From assembly GCA_036936605.1 (NCBI GenBank), contig JAUPFV010000001.1, positions 251,189,981-251,253,980 on the forward strand: a DNA stretch of 64,000 bases, written 5' to 3'. The position numbers and the translations under genes are program-made. Of this stretch, positions 45,887 to 56,927 are shown piece by piece (position 1 is the stretch's first letter; each line of letters opens with the position of its first letter). The stretch comes from Limnanthes douglasii subsp. nivea (lineage: Eukaryota > Streptophyta > Magnoliopsida > Brassicales > Limnanthaceae). The notes under the pieces are model-generated. The model was not told where the DNA came from. It did no database searches and saw nothing but the letters and a program-made list of their open reading frames with translations.

Positions 45887-46715
45887 ATGAGAAAAAAATC
45901 CAAAAAACAGAAGATCCAAGGCTAGCATAACGAAAAAACAGAAATCTCCAAAGCCTGATGATAATCTGGTCTTCAGATCATACGACTACTTTTTCATTAC
46001 CGAAAGAGCAGAGGAATACAAAGCTGCCAGATTAATCTACACCGCTCATGTTGGAACTACCACCAAAACAACTTACTACGGTAACTTCGATCCAACTAAA
46101 GTACCTATTTTTTTACCTTCTCCCATAACCGAAGAACATCCTTCTTTTAAAGTTCAAACGCCTAAGACACCTCAAGCCTCGTCTTCTCAAAGCAAAGTTT
46201 ATCCTCTAATTAGTGAAGAATCAAACGAATCTTTTTCAAAACAAATCTCAAATACTCCCTCCTCGACTTATCCTCTACCAACTAAAAAAAGAAAAACCTT
46301 TATAGCCATAAGAGATGACTCAGATGTTATTCAAATTCCTACTTCATCGAATCTTACTACTCAGTTTCCTCCTTGGAGAGTTATAACTGAATAAATTCCA
46401 TTATCTCAACAAAACTCATCTAAAACTCCTCCTCAAACGAAAGATCCCTCATCGGAAGTCAAAATTCCATTGCCACAACAAAATCCTTCTCAGACAAGAA
46501 GTGAGACATCTGAAGCTGATGAAGTTGATTCTGAGGCTACTAGATCTAATAATGATGCTGAATCCGATGATGGGGACACAGAGACTGCTGCAGAAAAGAA
46601 AGTTCGCATGCTTCGAAAAAGAAAGAACTGGGTTTTGTTTATGATGAGGAGAGGGCTTCCATTGGTAGAAATTTAAGAGGTCTTGATACTGACTATATTA
46701 TCGAACTGAAAAAGG

Positions 46716-46716
<1 letters not shown>

Positions 46717-46765
<49 letters not shown>
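46717..46765. repeat. (TA)n microsatellite inside the antisense ORF
   Basis: A 49-base TA run. In the related copy this place encodes VPYIYY, whose codons already read TACATATACTAT, so the run probably expanded from coding sequence. Confidence 0.8.
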
Positions 46766-46767
<2 letters not shown>

Positions 46768-47264
46768 CCAAGAGAGTCAAACATCGGACTTAAAGAAGCA
46801 ATGGGGAATGGGAGAGAACATCATTGTTCAACTACCTCAGAAATGAGAGACTCTCTTAAACTGCAAAGATGATGAATTGGTGGTGTACACCGAAATCATC
46901 AACTGGGGTCTTCTGTTCCCACTGGATCCAATGATTGTGGAGTATTTCAAACTTCTCAACCTATGTCATACTCAAGTGACACTGAATCAATGGTTCACTC
47001 TCATGTCTGTAATTATGGCATCTCGGTTGTCCAAGATCCCTATCAGTATCAAAGACTTCATCTCTCTGACAAAGTTATCAAAAGGTCTGAAGCTCCCCTT
47101 CTACTACCTTACTTTAGTCGATGATTTAAAAATCATCGTTGATCTTCTGGAAGCGGATAAACTTTGGAAACAAAAATTCATATTTATCTATGGAGCATGG
47201 GAAAACGGCAAAGTAAGATCTGAAGAGAACTCATCAAAATTAAATATCATTTGGTGAAGCGATC

Positions 47265-47346
47265 GTAAGTTCTTCGAATATTACATACTTTAACACAAAT
47301 ATCTGTTGTCTTCCTCATTTACTAATTATTTACATAAACATTTCAG
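47265..47346 (+). other. Probable spliceosomal intron in the antisense ORF
   Basis: 82 bases with donor C|GTAAGT and acceptor CATTTCAG|CA. It separates the WENGK...IIW core from ATTTCGAGA...KLADWAEKEW. The remnant at 1,950-3,728 has acceptor TTCTTAG|GA followed by ATTTCGAAG in the same phase, while its donor has decayed. Confidence 0.6.
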
Positions 47347-48815
47347 CAATTTCGAGACGATATGTTATTCGTCGGCCAACAGCAAAGGTAATTTTCCAGA
47401 AGCTTGCTGATTGGGCCGAAAAAGAATGGAACAATGCCTTCTACATTGCATTGCAACCATGCTTGTAAACGGTTAATTCATCCTGACTGCAAGGTATTCC
47501 TCCATATCCGTAACAGATCGGAAAGCCACTTGCCTCAGAAGAAAAAATAAAAAGCAAAAACCGAAAAGAAGAATTAAAAAGCAACTAGCACATCTGGTGT
47601 TAGCTCCTCCACACTACCAAAAACCAAAACTCGCAAGAGAAAAACTGGAGAACAAAGTCTTTCACCCATCAAAGAAGAAGAGCGATAACCTTCTTCGAAG
47701 AAAAAGAAATCTTCCAAAAGTCCTCATGGAAAGAAAAAGAAATAATCCAAAATCACCGAGTACGCATTAGCCGATAATGAAGAAACCATAAGTGTTGAAG
47801 ATCAACAAAATCCGTCTCTCGAAGAACAAATAACCAATAATGATGCACCGATAATCATCGAAGACAATGTTGACGATGGAAATCAAAACAAGGACCACTT
47901 CGACCCTAACAGCTTTATTAATTTCAACGAGTCATAGGACCTTGCTGGAGAAGACGATCCTGTCCTCCGATATATTCACACTCATATGCACCACTTCGGG
48001 AGAACGAAAACCATCGAAACATATCCAGAAATTATTTGTCCCCACGTTCCAACTACAACTTTAGACATGATTCTTTGTCCTATCTCAACATGTTTTCCTC
48101 CTCCTCCACCTAATCCTGAAGTCCTTGCTACACTCCTACCATTCGCTGATCTTGATGCTGCAGCAAAAAAACTTGCTTCACAAGTTGAAGCTTTTCAAGA
48201 TCATTTGAAGAAATTAGTTACAAATATGGTCTGCTACAAAGGTCTTGTCGAAGATGGAAAAACGACTACGATAAAATTTTCAAAACAAGGTTGTCGAACA
48301 CTTTCATATGTTCGAATTAGCAAGGTCTGAGCTTATCTGAGGCGTCGTTTTCATGAAAGATTATTTGCGAACAACACATTTTGTTGAGAAAGGAAACTTG
48401 AGTGCCTCACATCAAGATGAGATGGATAAGCTCGAAACTAAACATATTGATGAGTTAACTGCTAAAAATGTCATATCCAAAGGTCTCCAAATTTCTCTTA
48501 CTTCTAGCAAGGCAAAAAAATAAAGAGTTAACCAATGAGATAACCAAATAGAAGGGTGACTTTGAGAAGGAAAAAGAAACTGTCGTTGCTACTGCAGAAG
48601 CTGAATGTTCTAAAGACATGCTCGCTTCTATTAACAATGGAAAAAAAAAAGCCATCACTCTTCTCCGAGAACTTCATGCAACTAATCCGAAAATTAACCT
48701 CTTAAGTTTTTGGAATGACATTCCCATCCAAAAGCATCCTAGTGAAGCCTTCAACCCTATCCCTGACTCATCATCATCTGAGGAGGAATCATCCGAGGAT
48801 GAGTCGTCTGAATAA

Positions 48816-49500
48816 CTTCATCGTTCTTTAAACATCAATTATCTTTTTTGTACTTATCAAGTTAGAAACTAGTCTATTGTACTTCATTGCATTAATCTAA
48901 GTGACATATATTTGCTTATTTTTCATTTTTAGTATCCTCATAAATTATTCGATGTTAACAATCCTAAAATTGGTATGATAATTTTAAAAATATAATTCCT
49001 TAAATATGATAATGTACCTCGAGATTTACACAATATATAACTACAAAATATAAGTATATCACTTAGAATACCACAATTTAGTTATCGATCGTTACACTTC
49101 AAAAAATCATGGCATGACTGGTGAACATTGTACTTCAAAACAATACCGTGCATAAATAGTTGATGCGCTTCAAAAAATACAGTGCATAAATAGTTGTTGC
49201 ACTTCAAAAAAATCACAATGTATTCATTGAACATTTAGTTCCTTTAAAATGGTTGTTTCTTCGAAAAGTGTAATAAACACTTCGGAACATTCTACTCTTA
49301 ACCAACCTCAAATATGATCAGCCTTTGATAAGTTGTTAAGATAGTTTTTAATAAGAACTTGTAAACAACCATTGGCCAAAAATTTATTTTATTGATAATA
49401 TTGAATATGTACATAACGCCTCGTTAAAACCTTTATGGGCCAACAGGGTAGGAAAGAGTGCGTCATTCAATAGCAAAAAATCCAAAACACAAAGACAAAT
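48816..49500. other. Spacer between antisense ORF and pol, with tandem repeats
   Basis: Non-coding. At 49,097-49,238 about four head-to-tail units of 34-36 bp start with CTTCAAAA; units 2 and 3 share GTGCATAAATAGTTG. Short tandem repeats in this part of Tat-type elements are known as seeds of plant satellites. Confidence 0.6.
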
Positions 49501-52500
49501 CTATTCCCAATAAAGCTTTAAATGTTGTATATTCCATGGGTGTTGAAGAATCCTCCCTTCAAAATCACAAAGACGATAAGACCCTGGCTTTATCCTTTTA
49601 ACAACCATATAAGGTCCTTCCCAATTCGAAGCCATTTTTCCAAGGCTTTTCTCTTTTGTGTGTAAGAACACTTTTCTCAAGACTTTATCACCTTCTTTAA
49701 ATTCTCTTATTTTCACCTTCGAATCATATCTATTCCTCATGAGAGTTTGATAATAAATCACATTCATATGAGCTCGAACTCTTTTCTCCTTAATCAAATC
49801 TAAATTCACCCTTTTAACTTCATCATTGGATCTTTCAGAATATTGTCTTATCCTAAAAGATGACATCGTAGATTCTATGGGGCTGACTGCATCCATCCCA
49901 TATACTAAAGCAAAAGTAGTTTCTTTTGTAGCTTCTCTAAGATTTGTCCCATAAGCCCAAAGTACCTCTAGCAAATAATTTGGCCATTTCCATGCTGCTC
50001 CTATCAAAAAAAAATTCAAGCCATCTAAAATTGTTCTGTTTTTCACCTCTACTTGTCCATTAGCTTGAGGATGAAAAGGCGTCAAAAAACATTGTTGGAT
50101 TGCATTCGACGTGCAAAATGTAACCATCTTCTTATTGTTAAATTGAGGTCCATTATATGTCGTACTTCTATGAGGAACTCCAAAACAACAACATATACTA
50201 TTTACAATAAACTTGATCACGTTTTTTTCCTTTGTTCCTGATAGTGGTTCTGCCTCGGCCCATTTTGTAAAATAATCTATTGCTACAATTATCATTTACC
50301 TACCTCCATAAGCCATCGGCAAAGGCCCTACTAGATCAATCCCCCATCTATCAAATGGTATAGCCTCGGTTATAGACATAAGTGGCACCGCCGGCCTATG
50401 AATAGCATTGGAAAATCTTTGACAAGTATCACAACCTCGAACTAAATTCCTAGCATCATTCATAATTGTAGGCCAATAGAATCCCGCAAGTAAAACGCGT
50501 CGTGATAAAGCTTTAAACCCACAATAAGCTGACCCTTCACCATCATGCAATTCTAATAGCACCTCTTGTGGTTCTTGCTTGTCTAGACATCGTAATAATT
50601 TCCTGCTTAATGCTTTTTTAGACAATACTCCATCCAACACTATATATCTGAAGGCTTTACCTCTTAATTTTTTGGCCAACCTCGTATCATCTGGTAATAT
50701 TCCTTGAGTAAAAAAATTAAGAATATTTGCTCGCCAATCACCTCGAATATCATCTGATGTAACAAAGAACTCCTCTATACATTCACACTGACTAGATTGA
50801 GTAACAATTGAATGGTTTTTTCTGTAACAAAATCCAAGGATATTCCTCATTATAAGCAATATTTGCTAAAGAATCAGCCACCATGTTACTCCCTCGACCA
50901 ATATATTCAACAACAACATTATCGAACAGCAGCATTAAACTCTGAAGTTCCCGAAGATATAAAATCAACCGATCCTTTCGTGCTTCGGAAAATCCAGATA
51001 CCTGATTTGCTAACAATTGAGAATCCGCTTCCAAGCATACTGAAGTTGCTACACAAATTTTTTCCAATCTTAAACGTGCCAAAGCAGCTTCATATTCAGC
51101 CTCGTTGTTCAAAGCGTGAAACCAAATGTAATAGATTGAATCATCGGTTCTCCAGTTAGACCTATTAATTGAACCCCAACACTGCATCTTGAAACACTGG
51201 ACCCTCCATCTGTTAGAAAAATCCGCCTTGAACTCAATGATGTGATATCCTTGCTTTCGTCCCATCTGATCTGCTCGAATGAAATTCAACAAAAAAATCT
51301 ACCAAGGCTTGCGCTTTTATTGCAGTTCTAGATGTAAAACAAATATCATAATCTCCCAACTTCACTGACCATTTGGTCATTCTCCCCGAAATATCAGGTC
51401 GCTATAATACATTTTTAAAAGGGAATGAAGTTCAGACTTCATTCGTGTGAGCTTGAAAATAGGGCCGAATTTTCCTAACAGCAATCACCAATGCTAATGC
51501 CAACTTTTCCAGTATCAAATATCTTTTTTTTGTAGCCACAAAAATTTTACTGATGTAGTACACTGGCTTCGGAATACATGAGTCTTCACTGATCAACACT
51601 GCGCTTAGTGCAAAATCTGATGCCGCAATGTACAAAAAGATCTTCTCTCCATTTCGAGGTTTTGAAAATATTTCTGGTGATGATAACATATTTTTTATAT
51701 TTGTGAATGTTGCGTCACATTTCGATGTCCATTCAAATCTGCTTGGTCCTCGTAAAACTTGAAAGAAAGAAAAGCATTTGTCAGAAAATCTAGAAATAAA
51801 TCTGTTAAGTGCTGCTAACCTTCTTGTCAAGATTTGCACTTCTTAAATAGATTGAGGTGAATTCATTTTTATCAGGGCTTTCAATTGTTATGGATCAGCT
51901 TTTATTCTTTTTTCACTGATGGCATATCCCAAAAACTTCCCTGACCGAACTCCGACGGTGCATTTTTCAGGATTAAACTTTAACCTGATTGCCCTTAAAT
52001 TCAAAAACACTTCCTCTAAATCATCAAGATTCACATCATCCTTTAAACTTTTTACCACCATATCATCTATATATACTTCCATATTTTTTCCGATATGAAT
52101 GGAAAAAACTTTATTCATCAACCTTTGATAAGTGGCTCAAGCATTTTCTAACCCAAAGGGCATAACCCTATAGCAATGCAGCTCTCTATCAGTTATGAAA
52201 GTCGTACATTCTTGATCTTTTGGATCCATTTGAATCTGGTTGCATCCTCTAAAAGCGTCCATGAATGTTAGTATTTTTTTCCTGAGATAGAATCAATCAG
52301 CTGATCTATTCGAGGAACAGGAAATGGATCTTTTGGACATGCTCGATTCATGTCTGTAAAGTCCACACACATTCTCAATTATCCATTCTTCTTTTTTACC
52401 ACTACCAGATTTTCCATCCACAAACGACCCTGGATAACCAGTCCACCTAAAAAATAATTGTTTCCGTTTTCTCCGAAGATAAAGCCTTTCTTTTTGGAAT

Positions 52501-53130
52501 CACTGGTTTCACCTTCAGATCAATAGCCAAGCTATGACGAATCACCTCGATTGGTACTCCTGTGAAATCCTCTGTTTTCCAAGCGAAAACATCCAAATTA
52601 ACAGATAAAAATTCTAACAGTTGTTGACGTAAGAGTGGGGTCAGTTAGGTTTTGATTCGAAGCACTCTTCTTTTCAAAAAAGTAAACTTCTCAATTTCTT
52701 CACTTACCGTTAATGACCTTGAGGTTTCCCTCGGATCGTCAACTCTTTCTTCTAAATCTGATGGCAACCCTGCTGACTCCTATTCATGCATCAAATCCTT
52801 ACTATTGGATCCTCGGATCCGAAGTGCAGTGGCATAACATTCTCTGGCTATCTTTTGGTCTCATCGAACGACCTCAACTTGTTCTCCTACTACATACTTG
52901 AAACACTGGTGAACTGTTGATACAACCCCATACATTCTAGAAAGTCATGAGGGTCCCAAAATAGCATTGTAACTTGTGGGGAAATCTACCACCACTAAAA
53001 GCGCATGGACCTTCTTCTTGAACGGTCCCTTTCCCAAGCTTACTTCTCTCTCGAATTCCCCAATCACACGAGCTATTACACTCGTAAATCCTATAATTGT
53101 TCGATCTGATTGAGAAATTCGAGGTGATTT
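49501..53130 (-). pseudogene. Tat element pol: protease end, RT, RNase H, second RNase H, integrase
   Basis: Minus strand order: protease C-terminus (HALLVVVDFPTSYNAILG, about 52,990-52,945); RT (CVDFTDMNRACPKDPFPVPR, FMDAFRGCNQIQMDP, active-site YIDD near 52,065); RNase H (51,839-51,432); then a second RNase H typical of Tat (ALNNEAEYEAALARLRLEK, LEADSQLLANQVSGF, about 51,130-50,960). Integrase has CDTCQ but a damaged HHCC finger (SAYCG where a His is usual). The core has WGIDLVGP, TTYNGPQF, where the second catalytic Asp is now Tyr, and GQVEV with the Glu kept. It ends IQHLKLYWE at 49,501. Stops occur at about 50,296, 51,840 and elsewhere. It is inactive. Confidence 0.9.
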
Positions 53131-53139
53131 TATCATTCT

Positions 53140-55010
53140 ATCATAAGTTAGATAACTTGCAGAGAAATGAAAATAGGCTAGATGGATCAACTCTGATCCA
53201 AACTCAATCAGACATTGAGATGCGTATGAATCAACTCTTAGACAAAATAAATGCGTTAAATGAAAAATATAAACAACGAGAACAAGAAATCCACTCGGCG
53301 AAGCTCAAATCCGAGGTGAGACAAGAGAATGAAAAGACTGATATGGGAGATCAATCTGATTGGTCCTGTGCTGGTTGGAGAGCTAAAAGTAAACATAAAA
53401 AAGCGCGCTTCGAGTCTCCTAAAGAGCGTTATTCCTCTCGCAAAAGGAAAAAAGGCAAGCAAAAGTATATAACCTCTAGTGATGAAGAGGTAGAAAACTC
53501 AGCTTTGGGTTTTAAAAGATATAAGGGTTGTTCAAAAAAGGAACCGGTCAAAGAGTAGTTGAGGAATCATAAAAAGGAATAAAAATCGAAAAGAGACAAT
53601 GTTCCTCGCTCTACATGGTATGAAGGGAACACTTCTAATTAGTATGTTGAGACTGGTCGAAATATTTATGCAGTCGGATTCAAAGGTGACGACCGACTGG
53701 TGTGTCGTGCATTTTTGAAGACTTTCAATGGAATGGCTTTGAAGTGGTACAATCGGATTCCGAAGGGATCCATCTCAAATTTTAGGGATTTTTACACTAC
53801 TTTTTGAAGGTAGTTTGTGGGGCGTAAATAAATGAGAGCGAATGGAGATACCATTATCCAGTGCAAGCAGGCAGTTGGAGAGAAATTGAAGGATTGTACG
53901 AAGAGGTTCGTATTGACTAAAGGAAGTTTGGAAAATTGCGAAGAAAATATGGAGATGACAGCTTTTTGCTAAGGAATGTTGCTAGAGGATCTGGCCAATG
54001 AAACTACAAAGATGAGAGCTTTAATTTTTGGAGCTTTGATGACTCAAGTTGAGGATCAAATTAAGGTCGATGAGTCAACTAGAGTTCGAGGAAGAGCGGT
54101 TAACACTCTAAAAAAATTCGAGTCAGGTGGCTAATAACCAAGGGCAACCCTCGAATGGAAATGGAAATTAAAAGACACGACAGAAGAATAACAACTATCC
54201 ACCTCGAACTGGTGGATATTCAAATCATGATCCATCCCATAACTATAGTAGACCAAGGCCAAATCAATAGATTAGGCCAGAATATTATGTTGATTTAACA
54301 GAGAATGTGGCTGCAATCTTTGATAAGAACAAGAGCTTCGTACATTTTAGGAAGCCAGCTCCAATAAGTAGGCTAAGGGAGGAGCGGAATAACAAATACT
54401 GCAGGTATCACGAAGATATCGGGCCCGGTACCAATAATTTCATTGCTCTGAAAAAGAGATTCTGAAAATGATTGAAAATAGAAAGCTTTTGACTTACGAG
54501 AAGTCACAGGGGAATGGTTCGAAGAACGCAACGTAAACTTCGAAGGCTAATCCGGTTGCGCCAACTGAGAATTTGATGATTATAGATTCGAAGTTCGAGG
54601 AATTTGATGCTTCTTCGGAATATGTGGAGAAGGATCCGAACAGGTTGCTTTTGATGGCAGTTGAGGAGTCAATAGAAAAGGTACGTGTGCGAGATCTATG
54701 CAAATTTTTGAGTCGTTAGCCATTTTTGAGGTGATTCGGTGACTGGAAACTCTGATAGTTCGAGGAAGAGACGTGTTGTCAATCTGACAACTCAAATTGA
54801 AAGGAAAATATCCATACATTTGTATGGAAAAAAGGCCATTCCTTTTATTATATTCGATGAAGATGATATGCGAGGAAAAACATGACCACATGAAGATGTA
54901 GTGGTCATTGGAACAGAAGCGGTTGGCGTTGAAATTTGACGTGTGCTTATTGACACTCGCAGTTCTGTAAATATCATTTTTAGTGTTTCATTCGCCGATC
55001 GAAATGATGG
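53140..55010 (+). pseudogene. Tat element gag and protease N-terminus, inverted
   Basis: Plus strand, opposite to pol and LTR polarity. A coiled-coil-like gag start (IEMRMNQLLDKINALNEKYK) is followed by a basic region. The capsid core follows near 53,690-53,830: DRLVCRAFLKTFNGMALKWY and RIPKGSISNFRDFY. Then MTQVEDQIKVDES, and KYCRYHEDIGPGTNNF, a typical Tat gag end, near 54,400. The protease N-terminus RVLIDTRSSVNIIF lies near 54,940-54,985, with the active-site DTG changed to DTR. The matching protease C-terminus is on the minus strand at 53,130. Flipping this block restores a normal order, so an internal inversion is the simplest reading. Several stops and a frameshift are present. Confidence 0.8.
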
Positions 55011-55101
55011 ATTGTTTTCAGGATTCATTTTATGAAACTTAACGCAAAAAACAAGAAGATTGTATTAAAATTCGAATAGAAAAGTCACTTATTCTTAATT
55101 G

Positions 55102-55121
55102 TGTCCCTAGTGAAGTCGCCA
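55102..55121 (-). promoter_or_regulatory. Primer binding site of Tat element
   Basis: Minus strand TGGCGACTTCACTAGGGACA, three bases inside the 5' LTR. It resembles the arginine-tRNA-type primer sites reported for Ogre/Tat elements, which fixes element orientation as minus. Confidence 0.65.
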
Positions 55122-55124
55122 ATT

Positions 55125-55425
55125 TGGTGAATTTAGTAGTTAAGAATATTTATCCTAGGAAGAAGTTGAATGTGAATTAGAGAGAGAAATATTTTTTAGA
55201 GAGAGAGTCTGAGTACGATCAAGTAAAATCAAAAATGTGTTCAACCCCTTTATTTGGTTAGCTTTGCCCTTTATATAGAGGCGCCAAAACTTAACCTTAA
55301 ACTGAAAACGATTACTCAAAAGAGGGAAAATAACCCTTAGTCCTTAATAATATTACATATTTACAATTGTTCACCTGAACTTACATTATTCACATTTTAA
55401 TCCTTAAATTCCTACTTCCGTATCA
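55125..55425 (-). repeat. 5' LTR of Tat element
   Basis: About 301 bp, starting TGATACGGAAGTAGG and ending AAATTCACCA on the minus strand. It carries one copy of the TATA-containing segment (CTATATAAAGGGC) that is duplicated in the 3' LTR. Confidence 0.85.
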
Positions 55426-55430
55426 AGAAG

Positions 55431-55601
55431 TTCTTACATAAAACTTCATATGTCTTAATTTATTTTAAGTTTTTGGAATAATATATTTTTATCTCTGAAA
55501 ATTTCAGTCTTTGTTACTCTTAGATTAGGGTTTCATAATGTTACCCTTGAATTAGGGTTTCATCTATCGTTGCTTCTTCTTCTACTTTCGTTGCGTTATC
55601 A
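55431..55601 (+). repeat. Outer Ty3 LTR, second part
   Basis: Continues the LTR begun at 44,691. It ends GCGTTATCA, directly before the primer site. Joined parts total about 328 bp, similar to the inverted copy (297 bp). Confidence 0.75.
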
Positions 55602-55604
55602 GTT

Positions 55605-55616
55605 TGGTATCAGGGA
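55605..55616 (+). promoter_or_regulatory. Primer binding site of outer Ty3 element
   Basis: TGGTATCAGGGA follows the LTR end by three bases and resembles the initiator-Met tRNA site TGGTATCAGAGC. Confidence 0.7.
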
Positions 55617-56784
55617 CCAACAATTCATGTTACGTAGATTCATGAATAATGTTCCGGGTACCTCTTTATTTGAAGAGTAGAATAGAGAACGACATCTTCT
55701 AGTCTACCTGCACAATCGGAGGAAGAATTTGCAAGTTTGTAATCGATTCAGATAGCTATGAGAATCTGATTTCGGGGGAGGCTGTTCAGAAACCGATATT
55801 GAAGACTGAAACTCTTCAATACCCGTACATACTGTCAGGACTGATAGAGTACACTGAGGTAACAGTTTCTAAACGTTTTCAAATTGCATTTTCTGTTGGT
55901 AATTACAAAGATACAGCATGGTGTGACGTAGTTTCTATGGACGTTTGCCATCTAGTTTTAGGGCATCCATGGAGATTTAAGAGAAATTCTACTTATGATA
56001 GTAGAATGAATCGATACAGCTTTGTGAAAGATGGTTGCAAGTTTATATTAGTGTCATCTAGAGTAGTGTCTCCAAAACCACCACCAGTTAAGGCGTTTCA
56101 TGCTCATACTGCACCAACTACCGATCTTAGTTGTAATACTAAAACTGTGTCTGACTCCGTGTTTGACAAGCCAGACTATGATAAAAGTATTTTTTTAAGA
56201 TGTATCTGGTTCGGTATTTGACAAACCAGTTTATGATGAGTATGATGATGAATGGGATAATGAAGATCTAATTAGTGTTGAGGAGAAACTTGTAAATCGA
56301 GATATTGTCTCAGGCTTCAGTACATCAGACTACATCGCTTCAAAAGTTCTATTGAAGAAAGACTGCAAAATAGCAACTTTTATTGTGGAGATGCATCTTC
56401 CAGGTATTTTATGTTATCCTAAAATCAAACCTTTGAGTCGGTTTTCTGTGGATACATGTTGTCGTATTGAAAAAATGAAAGATGATATTTTTGTGTTTGA
56501 GATAATGAATAAGTTGATAAAAGAAAAGAATAGTGTTTAAATGGATAGCAGTTTAGTTTTGTAATAGAACCTGGAGGAGTTTTGGGTGATGGTTGGGGAA
56601 ATAAAAGAAAGAGTTACAAGTTAAAAGTAGAACTTTTTACACACGCAAGGGTCCTTTTGTGCTTAGTAAATGGGTTCAAAAAGCAGACATAGAACAAGTG
56701 GGTGGAGTATATCTTGTTACTACTGACCACAATAATGTTGATGACATGGTAAAGAGGGACAAAGCTGAGAAACCACTTCTATTT
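55617..56784 (+). mobile_element. Outer Ty3 element internal remnant (chromovirus-like protease)
   Basis: Gag is almost gone. From about 55,710 a protease-like protein reads CKFVIDSDSYENLIS, where the usual DSGS motif has become DSDS. It continues through KRFQIAFSVGNYKDTAWCDV and MDVCHLVLGHPWRFKRN, which match the chromovirus pattern C-D-V-x-P-M-D-x-C-H-L-L-L-G-R-P-W. The open part spans 55,799-56,221. After it come short frames (IVEMHLPGILCYPKIKP, GGVLGDGWGNKRKSYK) that I do not recognise. Reverse transcriptase and integrase are absent, so a large internal deletion must have occurred. Confidence 0.7.
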
Positions 56785-56912
56785 CCAAGAAAGTCCTAAT
56801 AAAAACCTTTTTTTATTTTATTTTATTTTATTCAAATATCTTATATTGTTTAAATCAAATCTAGTTGAATTAAGATTTTATTTTATTTTATTTTTAAATA
56901 TTTATTAAAAAA
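56785..56912 (+). repeat. 3' LTR fragment of outer Ty3 element
   Basis: Matches the start of the LTR at 44,691 (CCAAGAAAGTCC, then the (TTTTA)n tract, then TTCAAATATCTTATATT and ATTAAGATTTTATT). It breaks off after about 128 bases. Confidence 0.6.
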
Positions 56913-56927
56913 CGGATACCACGTCGG

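Larger units (their letters stand above)
45887..48815 (+). pseudogene. Antisense ORF of the Tat element (gypsy-type transposon domain protein)
   Basis: The function of such ORFs is unknown. Start ATG at 45,887 (MRKKSKKQK), matching the other copy's MKKRSKTKR. Order: basic start, YDYFFITERAEEYKAARL, a long Ser/Thr/Pro-rich part, an acidic block (46,470-46,680), then a (TA)n interruption. The conserved core at 46,835-47,260 has INWGLLFPLDPMIVEYF, MASRLSKIPISIKDF, LPFYYLTLVDDLKI and FIFIYGAWENGK. A likely intron follows (47,265-47,346), then IFQKLADWAEKEW, lysine-rich and acidic stretches, a helical coiled-coil-like part (47,990-48,330: DLDAAAKKLASQVEAFQDHL) and a Ser/Glu tail ending SSEDESSE. 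Early stops and frameshifts break it. The core resembles the plant domain annotated as putative gypsy-type transposon. Confidence 0.75.
44848..55425 (-). mobile_element. Tat-lineage Ty3 retrotransposon, complete ends, internally rearranged
   Basis: Length 10,578 bp, TG...CA ends and a perfect 5-bp target duplication AGAAG. Minus-strand order: 5' LTR (55,425-55,125), primer site (55,121-55,102), leader, an inverted gag-protease block, protease end-RT-RNase H-second RNase H-integrase (53,130-49,501), a spacer with 35-bp tandem repeats, an antisense ORF (plus strand 45,887-48,815), polypurine tract and 3' LTR (45,255-44,848). A second, archaeal-type RNase H and an antisense ORF after pol are known hallmarks of the Tat lineage. 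The two LTRs differ at about one base in ten over a 77-base stretch I compared, so the insertion is old. Stops throughout make it inactive. Confidence 0.9.

Noticed and set aside
49097..49238. Regularly spaced repeats resembling a CRISPR array
   Set aside because: Units are head to tail without distinct spacers, in a plant retrotransposon. It is an ordinary tandem repeat.
54494..55028. Minus-strand frames opposite gag-protease, in the orientation expected for gag of this element
   Set aside because: They show no gag or protease features, while the plus-strand frames do. They are antisense shadows.
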